This document shows, in pieces, positions 6,597 to 11,603 of a DNA stretch of 11,689 nucleotides. Below the pieces are notes generated by a model that saw only the letters and a program-made list of their open reading frames with translations, was not told where the DNA came from and ran no database searches. The position numbers and the translations under genes were made by a program. The first letter of the stretch is position 1; each line of letters begins with the position of its first letter. This stretch comes from Candidatus Uhrbacteria bacterium CG_4_9_14_3_um_filter_36_7 (GTDB lineage Bacteria; Patescibacteriota; Patescibacteriia; UBA9934; GWF2-40-263), in NCBI GenBank assembly GCA_002791255.1, contig PFWS01000002.1, positions 1 to 11,689 on the forward strand, read 5' to 3'.

Positions 6597-6625
6597 TTGA
6601 CGTTTATTTTTTTTTTTATTAAACT
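6597..6625 (+). promoter_or_regulatory. Promoter of the tRNA-Tyr/tRNA-Thr unit
   Basis: TTGACG (6597-6602), a 17-base spacer with a long T-run, and TAAACT (6620-6625). tRNA-Tyr starts 22 bases after the -10. The same two hexamers recur upstream of rpmG. Confidence 0.65.
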
Positions 6626-6647
6626 ATCGTTTATTGCTAGGAAAAAA

Positions 6648-6733
6648 GGGTAGGTACCCAAGCGGTCAACGGGGGCAGACTGTAAATCTGCTGGCATTCG
6701 CCTTCGGGGGTTCGAATCCCTCCCTGCCCACCA
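6648..6733 (+). tRNA. tRNA-Tyr (anticodon GUA)
   Basis: The acceptor strands GGGTAGG (6648-6654) and CCTGCCC (6723-6729) pair fully with one G-U. The discriminator is A, and CCA is encoded at 6731-6733. The anticodon stem GCAGA/TCTGC encloses CTGTAAA, anticodon GTA. The long variable arm is that of a class II tRNA, as expected for bacterial tRNA-Tyr. The T-arm contains GTTCGAATC. Confidence 0.96.
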
Positions 6734-6795
6734 ACAATTTCCAAAGGAAATTGAGTAATGCGTATTTTCTAATTAGTCTATACCTGATGCGATAT

Positions 6796-6871
6796 GCCGA
6801 AATAGCTCAGTTGGTAGAGCAACGGTTTTGTAAACCGTAGGTCGTGGGTTCGAATCCCACTTTCGGCTCCA
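6796..6871 (+). tRNA. tRNA-Thr (anticodon UGU)
   Basis: The acceptor GCCGAAA (6796-6802) pairs with TTTCGGC (6861-6867). The discriminator is T, and CCA is encoded at 6869-6871. The anticodon stem ACGGT/ACCGT encloses TTTGTAA, anticodon TGT. D-arm (GCTC..GAGC) and T-arm (GTTCGAATC) are normal. It lies 62 bases after tRNA-Tyr with no terminator between, so the two are probably cotranscribed. Confidence 0.96.
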
Positions 6872-6881
6872 GCCACCACTA

Positions 6882-6911
6882 TTGACGTCAAATCAATTTA
6901 TCTGCTAAACT
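6882..6911 (+). promoter_or_regulatory. Promoter of rpmG
   Basis: TTGACG (6882-6887), an 18-base spacer, and TAAACT (6906-6911) preceded by TGC, so an extended -10. It lies just after tRNA-Thr and its -10 ends 21 bases before the rpmG ATG. rpmG can therefore be transcribed separately from the tRNAs. Confidence 0.65.
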
Positions 6912-6932
6912 ACGGTTTCTTTATAAGAATTT

Positions 6933-7088
6933 ATGTCTCAAGCAAATCAAATTAAATTGGAGTGCACTGATTGTTCATATATTGGATATTTTTCACGAAA
7001 AAATAAAAAAGTGATTAAAGATCGTCTTGAAATTAAAAAGTTTTGCAAGAAGTGTCGGGTGCACAAACTTCACAAAGAAACAAAGTAA
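6933..7088 (+). CDS. rpmG: 50S ribosomal protein bL33
   Basis: A 51-residue protein beginning MSQANQIKLECTDC and ending KCRVHKLHKETK. It has the length, basic composition and ending of bL33, a large-subunit protein near the E site. Four cysteines form two CxxC pairs (Cys11/Cys14 and Cys38/Cys41), so this is the zinc-binding form. There is no SD: the bases before the ATG are AT-rich. It has its own promoter and a strong terminator 3 bases after the stop. Its place behind tRNA genes resembles the tRNA plus rpmG neighbourhoods known in many bacteria. Confidence 0.93.
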   Translation: MSQANQIKLECTDCSYIGYFSRKNKKVIKDRLEIKKFCKKCRVHKLHKETK

Positions 7089-7090
7089 AC

Positions 7091-7123
7091 AAAAAATCAG
7101 CTCTTAAGCTGATTTTTTGTTTT
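7091..7123. terminator. Intrinsic terminator after rpmG, probably bidirectional
   Basis: AAAAAATCAGCT (7091-7102) pairs with AGCTGATTTTTT (7107-7118) around a CTTA loop, and the T-run lies on the right arm. The left arm gives a T-run on the - strand, so it can also end the convergent HU gene, whose stop is at 7141. Confidence 0.85.
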
Positions 7124-7140
7124 TCGCTCTCGTAGAACTT

Positions 7141-7422
7141 TTAGAGAAGCGCGTCTTTTGCTGCTTTTGCAACCTTGAATTTTACAACCGTTTTTGCTGG
7201 AATCTGAATTGTTTCACCTGTGGCAGGGTTGCGACCAGTTCGAGCTTGGCGATTTTGTTTCACTAATTTACCAAGCCCTGGAAGGGCAAACTCACTATTC
7301 GCCTTTACTTCTTTATAGGCGATATTTATAAGTTCCTCCATAAAACGCACAACCTCTTTTTTGCTCATTTGGGTTGTTTCGGCCAAGGTGGCCATAAGTT
7401 GACCTTTTGTCATTTTAGCCAT
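7141..7422 (-). CDS. hup: HU-family nucleoid DNA-binding protein
   Basis: 93 residues from the ATG at 7422 (MAKMTKGQL). HU/IHF proteins dimerise, bind and bend DNA, and compact the nucleoid. The helical N-terminal half (LMATLAETTQMSKKEVVRFMEELINIAYKEV) is followed by the family signature, GLGKLVKQNRQARTGRNP, then TGETIQIPAKTVVKFKVAKAAKDAL, which forms the DNA-gripping beta arms and final helix. Length is normal for HU (about 90). A TTG at 7434 would add four residues (MCVI) with no support, so I chose the ATG. No SD precedes it. An extended -10 sits 32 bases upstream. HU versus IHF-like cannot be decided from sequence alone, but a single gene with this signature is most likely HU. Confidence 0.93.
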   Translation of the reverse strand: MAKMTKGQLMATLAETTQMSKKEVVRFMEELINIAYKEVKANSEFALPGLGKLVKQNRQARTGRNPATGETIQIPAKTVVKFKVAKAAKDALL

Positions 7423-7454
7423 AATAACGCACAAACTATGAATGAATTTTCTTT

Positions 7455-7463
7455 ATTATAGCA
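7455..7463 (-). promoter_or_regulatory. Extended -10 promoter of the HU gene
   Basis: On the - strand TGCTATAAT (7463-7455) is a consensus -10 with the TGn extension. No good -35 is seen, which fits an extended -10 promoter. It lies 32 bases before the chosen ATG. Confidence 0.6.
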
Positions 7464-7515
7464 ATTTTAAGGGAAAAAAGGAAGGGCTGGGGATAAGGAT
7501 GTGTCTTAGGCTATA

Positions 7516-7524
7516 TGTTAAAAT
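7516..7524 (+). promoter_or_regulatory. Extended -10 of the exonuclease III gene, implying a leaderless mRNA
   Basis: TGTTAAAAT at 7516-7524 ends 9 bases before the ATG at 7534. The expected transcription start would fall about 2 or 3 bases before the start codon, leaving no room for an SD. There is no convincing -35. Confidence 0.45.
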
Positions 7525-7533
7525 AATATTTCT

Positions 7534-8316
7534 ATGTCATATAAACTTATTATTTCTTGGAATGTTAATGGTATTAGAGCCATGATTAAAAAGAATTTTT
7601 TGACTTGGCTTTTAGAAACCAATCCAGAAATTTTGTGTTTGCAAGAAACCAAAGCTCACCCTGATCAGCTTACTCATGAAATTCTTCATCCAAATGGATA
7701 TTTTGGTATATGGAATGCTGCTCAAAAGCGAGGATATAGCGGGGTTGCCACTTTAAGCAAGATAAAACCACTGATGGAAATTTCTCATTTTGGTGAAGAT
7801 ATTTTAGATGAGGAAGGTCGAATAATTTTAACTGAATATAAAGATTTTTATTTATTTAATATTTATTTTCCTAATGGTGGTAGGGATGAAATTCGGCTTG
7901 CTTATAAATTGCGTTTTTATGATCGTTTTTTTCTTTTACTTAAAGAGTATGAACGAAAGAAAAAACCAATTATTTTTTGTGGTGATGTAAATACAGCCCA
8001 TCATTCTATTGACCTTTCCAGATCCAAAGAAAATGAAAATATTTCTGGATTTTTGCCAATTGAACGCGCTTGGCTCGATAAAATAACTGATTATGGATAT
8101 GTAGACGTATTTCGTCATTTTTATCCAGATAAAAAAGATCAGTATACTTGGTGGGATATGAAGACACACGCTCGAGCAAGAAATGTTGGTTGGCGCTTGG
8201 ACTATTTTTGGGTTCAAGAGAAATTTTTATCAAAAATAAAAGACGCATTTATTCTTTCAGATGTTTTTGGTTCTGATCACTGTCCAGTTGGCATAAAAAT
8301 TGATGCAGAATTATAG
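7534..8316 (+). CDS. xth: Exonuclease III / AP endonuclease (EEP family)
   Basis: 260 residues, the normal size of ExoIII/ExoA proteins, which cut DNA at abasic sites and trim 3' ends in base-excision repair. Active-site motifs are complete and in order: SWNVNGIRA (8-16), LQETK (Glu38), GYSGVA, EGRIILTEY, NIYFPNG, GDVNTAH (150-156, Asp151 and Asn153), SGFLPIERAWLD, YTWWD then ARARNVGWRLDYFWV, and GSDHCPVG (Asp248, His249). The ARxRNxGWRLDY run marks it as a true AP endonuclease and not another phosphatase of the superfamily. It is a single-gene unit with a probable leaderless start and its own terminator. Confidence 0.95.
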   Translation: MSYKLIISWNVNGIRAMIKKNFLTWLLETNPEILCLQETKAHPDQLTHEILHPNGYFGIWNAAQKRGYSGVATLSKIKPLMEISHFGEDILDEEGRIILTEYKDFYLFNIYFPNGGRDEIRLAYKLRFYDRFFLLLKEYERKKKPIIFCGDVNTAHHSIDLSRSKENENISGFLPIERAWLDKITDYGYVDVFRHFYPDKKDQYTWWDMKTHARARNVGWRLDYFWVQEKFLSKIKDAFILSDVFGSDHCPVGIKIDAEL

Positions 8317-8321
8317 GTTTG

Positions 8322-8348
8322 AAAATCAATCCACAGGAATGATTTTTT
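8322..8348 (+). terminator. Intrinsic terminator after the exonuclease III gene
   Basis: AAAATCA (8322-8328) pairs with TGATTTT (8340-8346). An A/A mismatch then separates a further TCC/GGA 3-bp stem (8330-8332 with 8336-8338) closed by ACA. A six-T run ends at 8348. It begins 6 bases after the stop codon. Confidence 0.7.
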
Positions 8349-8357
8349 AGTTTGAGA

Positions 8358-8363
8358 TATAAT
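8358..8363 (+). promoter_or_regulatory. -10 element of the thymidine kinase gene
   Basis: A perfect TATAAT at 8358-8363, with no convincing -35 at the usual distance. It predicts a leader of roughly 45 bases ending in the SD of the gene. Confidence 0.45.
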
Positions 8364-8402
8364 ACGACAGAAATCGTAGATTTTTTAAATTAATTACGGC
8401 TA

Positions 8403-8409
8403 AGGGAGG
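8403..8409 (+). promoter_or_regulatory. Strong Shine-Dalgarno of thymidine kinase
   Basis: AGGGAGG at 8403-8409 lies 7 bases before the ATG at 8417. It is the only textbook SD in front of a confident protein gene in the window, and it fixes this start. Confidence 0.75.
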
Positions 8410-8416
8410 GTTTGAA

Positions 8417-8965
8417 ATGAAAGTTGGACGTGGTGATCTTATGGTAATCTATGGCGGCATGTTTGCTGGAAAAACCACAGAACTTCAATCAGCCATGAGA
8501 AGAGCAGTGTTAGGGAATAAATCAGCCATTCTTTTTAATCATGAACGAGATACAAGATCAGGAAATGGTAGGGTAGTATCGCACGAAGGAGTAGTTTGTG
8601 AGGCTGTTTCTATTTCTGATGCCAGACAGATCCTAAAACGAGTTGACGGGTTCGTTTGGGTTGGAATTGACGAGGCTCAGTTTTTTGGGCCTGAGATTAT
8701 TCCGGTAGCTCTAGAGCTTAGACGTATGAATAAAAGGGTTGTTGTTGCTGGTTTAAATATGGATTTTGCCGGAAGGCCGTTTGGTCCTGTCCCAGAACTT
8801 ATTTTACATGCAGATATACCTATGCTGAAGAGAGCTGTTTGTAAAATATGTGGTGAAGATGCCATCTACAGTCAACGTCTTACAGATGATATGCAAACAA
8901 CTATTGTTGGTGGAAGGGAAAAATACGAGGCGAGGTGTGCCTTTTGTTTTGAACCACCACCATAA
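8417..8965 (+). CDS. tdk: Thymidine kinase (type II, zinc-binding)
   Basis: 182 residues, typical of TK1-like bacterial thymidine kinases, which phosphorylate salvaged thymidine to dTMP. It shows the P-loop GGMFAGKT (13-20), DEAQFF (85-90, Glu86 as catalytic base), GLNMDFAGRPFGPV (lid region), two zinc pairs Cys142-x2-Cys145 and Cys174-x2-Cys177, and the nucleoside-binding segment TIVGGREKYEARC. The gene stands out from neighbours by its strong SD, by frequent AGA/AGG arginine codons and GG-rich codons, and by its leader. That would fit acquisition from another lineage, though it may also reflect different expression. Salvage would suit an organism with limited nucleotide synthesis. Confidence 0.95.
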   Translation: MKVGRGDLMVIYGGMFAGKTTELQSAMRRAVLGNKSAILFNHERDTRSGNGRVVSHEGVVCEAVSISDARQILKRVDGFVWVGIDEAQFFGPEIIPVALELRRMNKRVVVAGLNMDFAGRPFGPVPELILHADIPMLKRAVCKICGEDAIYSQRLTDDMQTTIVGGREKYEARCAFCFEPPP

Positions 8966-8992
8966 AAGCTCTTTCGAAATTTTTTTGCTTTG

Positions 8993-9023
8993 AAAAGAGC
9001 GTATTGGGGGGCGCTCTTTTTTT
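8993..9023. terminator. Intrinsic terminator between convergent tdk and rarA
   Basis: AAAAGAGCG (8993-9001) pairs with CGCTCTTTT (9012-9020) around a 10-base G-rich loop, and a T-run continues to 9023. The T-run overlaps the rarA stop codon (9022-9024, - strand). The same stem can serve rarA, with a shorter T-tail. An upstream segment, GCTCTTT (8968-8974), can pair with the left arm instead. Confidence 0.8.
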
Positions 9024-10281
9024 ATTCCCAATATTTTCTTTTTTGTAGAGATTCAGGAAGATAAGTTTGTTTTTTAGCCTCTTCTTCGCTTACATTAGGG
9101 TTATATTTATAATCTTTGCCATAGCCTTGTTCTTTCATAAGTTCTGTTGGAGCATTTCGAAGGTGGAGGGGAACGTTTTCAAGAGGAAGATTTTTTATAT
9201 CAGCTTGAACTTGATTATAAGCTTCATAAAGTTTATTATTTTTAGGAGACAGACTTAAATAAACCACTGCTTGGGCAAGAACCACATTTGCTTCTGGCAT
9301 ACCAATTGCATGAGCTGCTTGATAAGCTGTAGTTGCTTGTACAAGAGCTTGTGGATCAGCAAGTCCAATATCCTCGCTTGCAAAACGGATTAAGCGACGA
9401 GCAATAAAAAGTGGATCTTCTCCTGCTTCAAGCATTCGACCAAGCCAATAAAGAGCAGCATTTGGATCTGATCCTCGCATGGATTTATGCAGAGCCGAGA
9501 TAATATTATAATGTTGTTCAGCTTGCTGATCATAAAGTAGGGAAGAGCGTTGTAGACTTTTTTCTATTGTTTTTTTCTCAAGGATGATTTTTCCTTGTTT
9601 TTTTGTGCTTATCGTGATGGCAAGTTCAAGAGCATTTAAAGCAGTTCGAGCATCTCCATTAGCAACTATTGATAGAAATTCAAGGGTTCCTTCTTCTATT
9701 TCTATTGGCAATTTTTCAAAACCAGATTTTGGATCAGTTAGAGCCTGTTGAAGTAATATTTGAATTTGTTGATTTGTGAGTGGTTCAAAGGTAAATACTC
9801 GACAACGAGAAAGAAGAGCAGAGTTTATCTCAAAAGATGGGTTTTCTGTGGTTGCACCAATAAGAACTATAGTTCCATCTTCAACTGATGGTAGAAATGC
9901 ATCTTGTTGAAGTTTATTAAATCGATGAATTTCATCAACAAAAAGAATTGTCCGTTTTTCTTCAAATGTTTGTCGATCTTTGGCTTGTCCAAGAATGATT
10001 CGGATATCTTTTACATTTCCATGAACCGCACTGAACTGAATAAAAGCCGATTTTGTTAGGTTTGCAATAATGCGTGCTAGTGTGGTTTTTCCTGTTCCAG
10101 GAGGTCCCCAAAAAATCATTGAAGGAAGTTCATCTTTTTCAATAGCTTGTTGCAAAATTTGTCCACGACCAACTAAGTGTGATTGTCCAAGAAAAGTTTC
10201 AAGTGTTTTTGGTCGTAGACGATCAGAAAGTGGAGCATATTTTTCTTTATTTTTTTGTTGTTTTAAATCAAATAGATCCAT
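9022..10281 (-). CDS. rarA: RarA/MgsA replication-associated AAA+ ATPase
   Basis: 419 residues, within the usual 400-450 of RarA (MgsA/WRNIP1 family), a clamp-loader-like ATPase acting at stalled replication forks. It shows RPKTLETFLGQSHLVG (family N-terminus), Walker A GPPGTGKT (59-66), Walker B FVDEIHRFNK (114-123), sensor 1 IGATTENPSFE (141-151), an arginine finger in LLSRCRVF (Arg159), and the C-terminal tetramerisation part. That part includes SMRGSDPNAALYWLGRMLEAGEDPLFIARRLIRFASEDIGLADP, the hallmark of RarA as opposed to RuvB or DnaX. The start ATG has no SD and the predicted transcript start is almost at the ATG. Transcription converges on tdk and ends at a shared hairpin. Confidence 0.96.
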   Translation of the reverse strand: MDLFDLKQQKNKEKYAPLSDRLRPKTLETFLGQSHLVGRGQILQQAIEKDELPSMIFWGPPGTGKTTLARIIANLTKSAFIQFSAVHGNVKDIRIILGQAKDRQTFEEKRTILFVDEIHRFNKLQQDAFLPSVEDGTIVLIGATTENPSFEINSALLSRCRVFTFEPLTNQQIQILLQQALTDPKSGFEKLPIEIEEGTLEFLSIVANGDARTALNALELAITISTKKQGKIILEKKTIEKSLQRSSLLYDQQAEQHYNIISALHKSMRGSDPNAALYWLGRMLEAGEDPLFIARRLIRFASEDIGLADPQALVQATTAYQAAHAIGMPEANVVLAQAVVYLSLSPKNNKLYEAYNQVQADIKNLPLENVPLHLRNAPTELMKEQGYGKDYKYNPNVSEEEAKKQTYLPESLQKRKYWE

Positions 10282-10289
10282 AGATATTT

Positions 10290-10298
10290 ATCTTAACA
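10290..10298 (-). promoter_or_regulatory. Extended -10 of rarA, implying a leaderless mRNA
   Basis: On the - strand TGTTAAGAT (10298-10290) ends 8 bases before the rarA ATG (10281). The arrangement almost copies that of the exonuclease III gene (TGTTAAAAT, 9 bases). No -35 is apparent because the upstream sequence is the terminator of the preceding gene. Confidence 0.45.
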
Positions 10299-10303
10299 AA
10301 TTT

Positions 10304-10341
10304 AAAAAACCTTCATAGGATCAAATACCTGTGAAGGTTTT
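10304..10341 (-). terminator. Intrinsic terminator after the small membrane protein gene
   Basis: AAAACCTTCA (10306-10315) pairs perfectly with TGAAGGTTTT (10332-10341), with a 16-base loop. On the - strand the stem ends in a run of six T (10309-10304), directly before the rarA promoter. It separates the membrane protein gene from rarA. Confidence 0.75.
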
Positions 10342-10361
10342 ATCAAATTTTGAAAATATTA

Positions 10362-10691
10362 TTAAGCAAAAGCAAGGAGAAGACCAATTGTTATAGCAAA
10401 AATGAGAATTAAAAAGAGAAATGTGAATCCAAGAACAGTTAAAGCTTCACGTATTTTTTGTTTATGTCCAAGATAGACGGGATAGCCGAAGACAAGCGAT
10501 CCGGTGATTCCTGCAGATAGAACTAGAAAACTGAGCATAAGGGTAAAAGGAAGAAATTGAGGAATTTGGGAAACATTGAGAGTGGTAAGAATTTTTGGAA
10601 GCAAAACAAACATTACAAGAGCCACAAGAAAACAATAGACAAATACACCAAGAGCTTGTAGAAGTCCAATAAGGATAAGAATTTTTTTCAT
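10362..10691 (-). CDS. Small membrane protein of unknown function (three predicted helices)
   Basis: 109 residues from the ATG at 10691 (MKKILILIG). Three hydrophobic stretches are visible, about 3-36, 49-74 and 86-109, of which the first is long and may be a kinked helix. A polar cytoplasmic-type loop, GYPVYLGHKQKIREAL, lies between the second and third. I recognise no family. A TTG at 10715 would extend it by eight residues (MLSLLFSF), but the ATG is a better choice given the promoter position. The gene is monocistronic, with an extended -10 upstream and a clear terminator downstream, so it is likely a real expressed gene. Confidence 0.65.
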   Translation of the reverse strand: MKKILILIGLLQALGVFVYCFLVALVMFVLLPKILTTLNVSQIPQFLPFTLMLSFLVLSAGITGSLVFGYPVYLGHKQKIREALTVLGFTFLFLILIFAITIGLLLAFA

Positions 10692-10722
10692 AAAAGAAAA
10701 TAATAAAGATAACAAAGATTTT

Positions 10723-10731
10723 AGTTTAGCA
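10723..10731 (-). promoter_or_regulatory. Extended -10 promoter of the small membrane protein gene
   Basis: On the - strand TGCTAAACT (10731-10723) is identical to the extended -10 of rpmG (6903-6911). It lies 31 bases before the ATG at 10691. No good -35 is seen. Confidence 0.5.
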
Positions 10732-10814
10732 TAAATACAGTTATGAATCTATAGCTCGACAAGCCTTTTTCAGCATGTTATTCTTGGGAGCGAAGTAAGA
10801 AATTTTCAATTTTT

Positions 10815-10844
10815 AAACTCCGATTTTTAAACCTTGGAGTTTTT
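10815..10844 (+). terminator. Terminator-like hairpin just before tRNA-Trp
   Basis: AAACTCC (10815-10821) pairs with GGAGTTT (10836-10842), followed by TT and ATATA. It ends only 5 bases before the tRNA. It might end antisense or read-through transcripts, or be part of the tRNA 5' leader. Low confidence. Confidence 0.3.
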
Positions 10845-10848
10845 ATAT

Positions 10849-10922
10849 AGGGGCGTCGTTCAATGGTAGGACGGAGGTCTCCAAAACCTCTGACATAGGT
10901 TCGATTCCTATCGCCCCTGCCA
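10849..10922 (+). tRNA. tRNA-Trp (anticodon CCA)
   Basis: The acceptor AGGGGCG (10849-10855) pairs with CGCCCCT (10912-10918). The discriminator is G, and CCA is encoded at 10920-10922. The anticodon stem GAGGT/ACCTC encloses CTCCAAA, anticodon CCA, which reads UGG only. The D-arm and the T-arm (ATAGG-TTCGATT-CCTAT) are normal. Confidence 0.96.
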
Positions 10923-10928
10923 TCGTGG

Positions 10929-10957
10929 AAAAACAGTCGTGAAAGCGTCTGTTTTTT
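10929..10957 (+). terminator. Intrinsic terminator after tRNA-Trp
   Basis: AAAAACAG (10929-10936) pairs with CTGTTTTT (10949-10956), with an inner CG/CG pair closing the GAAA-containing loop. The T-run is on the right arm. It starts 6 bases after the CCA end. Confidence 0.8.
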
Positions 10958-10977
10958 CGTTTATAAAATTATCGATA

Positions 10978-11006
10978 TTTACATTTAAAAATAAACAAGA
11001 TAAACT
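10978..11006 (+). promoter_or_regulatory. Promoter of the toxin-antitoxin operon
   Basis: TTTACA (10978-10983), a 17-base spacer, and TAAACT (11001-11006). It predicts a start near 11013, inside the inverted repeat listed next, and a leader of about 18 bases. Confidence 0.6.
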
Positions 11007-11007
11007 T

Positions 11008-11029
11008 TAGATAATCTTAAAATTATCTA
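11008..11029 (+). promoter_or_regulatory. Inverted-repeat operator of the toxin-antitoxin operon
   Basis: TAGATAAT (11008-11015) and ATTATCTA (11022-11029) form a perfect 8-bp inverted repeat with a 6-base spacer. It covers the predicted transcription start and ends one base before the antitoxin ATG. This is where a Phd/YefM-type antitoxin would bind to repress its own operon. Confidence 0.6.
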
Positions 11030-11030
11030 T

Positions 11031-11255
11031 ATGAATAATCTTGTTAATCTCAAAGAGCTTAGAGAAAATGTAACAAAATATGCAAATCGTGTTGCAAAAG
11101 GTGATTCTTTTATTGTTATGAAACGCTCTAAACCACTCTTTAAAATTTCTCCCATAGACGAGGATGGTTGGGAAACAATTATCGATTTTACCAAATTTCG
11201 AAAAGGCGGGATGCCTGTTGATGAAGTGATAAAAGCGCTCAAAGCGATTGACTAG
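11031..11255 (+). CDS. Phd/YefM-family antitoxin
   Basis: 74 residues. The N-terminal part, NLKELRENVTKYANRVAKGDSFIVMKRSKPLFKISPI, is the Phd/YefM fold, a dimeric DNA-binding domain whose members repress their own operon. The C-terminal part, DFTKFRKGGMPVDEVIKALKAID, would be the flexible toxin-wrapping segment. It is followed after only two bases by a RelE/ParE-like gene, the canonical antitoxin-first order, and preceded by a promoter with an inverted repeat over the start site. No SD is visible. The assignment to type II toxin-antitoxin rests on family look and order; the specific pair name is left open. Confidence 0.87.
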   Translation: MNNLVNLKELRENVTKYANRVAKGDSFIVMKRSKPLFKISPIDEDGWETIIDFTKFRKGGMPVDEVIKALKAID

Positions 11256-11257
11256 CT

Positions 11258-11506
11258 ATGGTCGATCGGATGATAAAAAATTTGAAGAAATTTCTAAGGT
11301 CTGACCGCGATCATCTTTTTGAACTAATGCAACGCATTCAGTCAAATGATCTTTTGGATATGAACGTAACAAAACTTAAGGATAGATCTGATGTATTCCG
11401 TGTGCGAAAAGGAAATTTTCGAATTATTTTTCGTAAAGTTGATCAAGGAACAAACATCATCATTGCGGTTGAGCGCCGTTGCGAATCTACCTACAAAGAA
11501 TTTTAA
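11258..11506 (+). CDS. RelE/ParE-superfamily toxin
   Basis: 82 residues. The family pattern is clear in the centre and end: LFELMQRIQSNDLLDMNVTKLKDRSDVFRVRKGNFRIIFRK, then a last strand IIIAVERRCESTYKEF. RelE-type members cut ribosome-bound mRNA and ParE-type members poison gyrase; the residues here do not decide between them. The segment KLKDRSDVFRVRKGNFRIIF resembles the YafQ/RelE-type core, and several Arg/Lys residues in it could contact RNA. It starts two bases after the antitoxin stop, so it is cotranscribed and translationally coupled. It seems full length and intact, with no frameshift. Confidence 0.85.
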   Translation: MVDRMIKNLKKFLRSDRDHLFELMQRIQSNDLLDMNVTKLKDRSDVFRVRKGNFRIIFRKVDQGTNIIIAVERRCESTYKEF

Positions 11507-11524
11507 CTTACCTCACAATGCTTT

Positions 11525-11559
11525 CTGTCACAAAGAGATAATATTTCTTTTACAGACAG
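11525..11559 (+). terminator. Weak two-part hairpin after the toxin gene
   Basis: CTGTC (11525-11529) pairs with GACAG (11555-11559) and, inside it, AAAGA (11532-11536) with TCTTT (11546-11550). No T-run follows, so it may not terminate transcription by itself. Confidence 0.3.
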
Positions 11560-11603
11560 TTAGTTTATGAGAAATTTTTTTTGAAAATGAAATCATTATT
11601 GAT

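Noticed and set aside
6634..6840. ORF across the two tRNA genes
   Set aside because: It translates tRNA-Tyr and most of tRNA-Thr; typical false ORF.
7936..8248. Two - strand ORFs inside the exonuclease III gene
   Set aside because: Antisense to a complete, motif-rich gene.
11027..11242. - strand ORF opposite the antitoxin
   Set aside because: Antisense shadow of a recognised antitoxin gene with promoter and operator.
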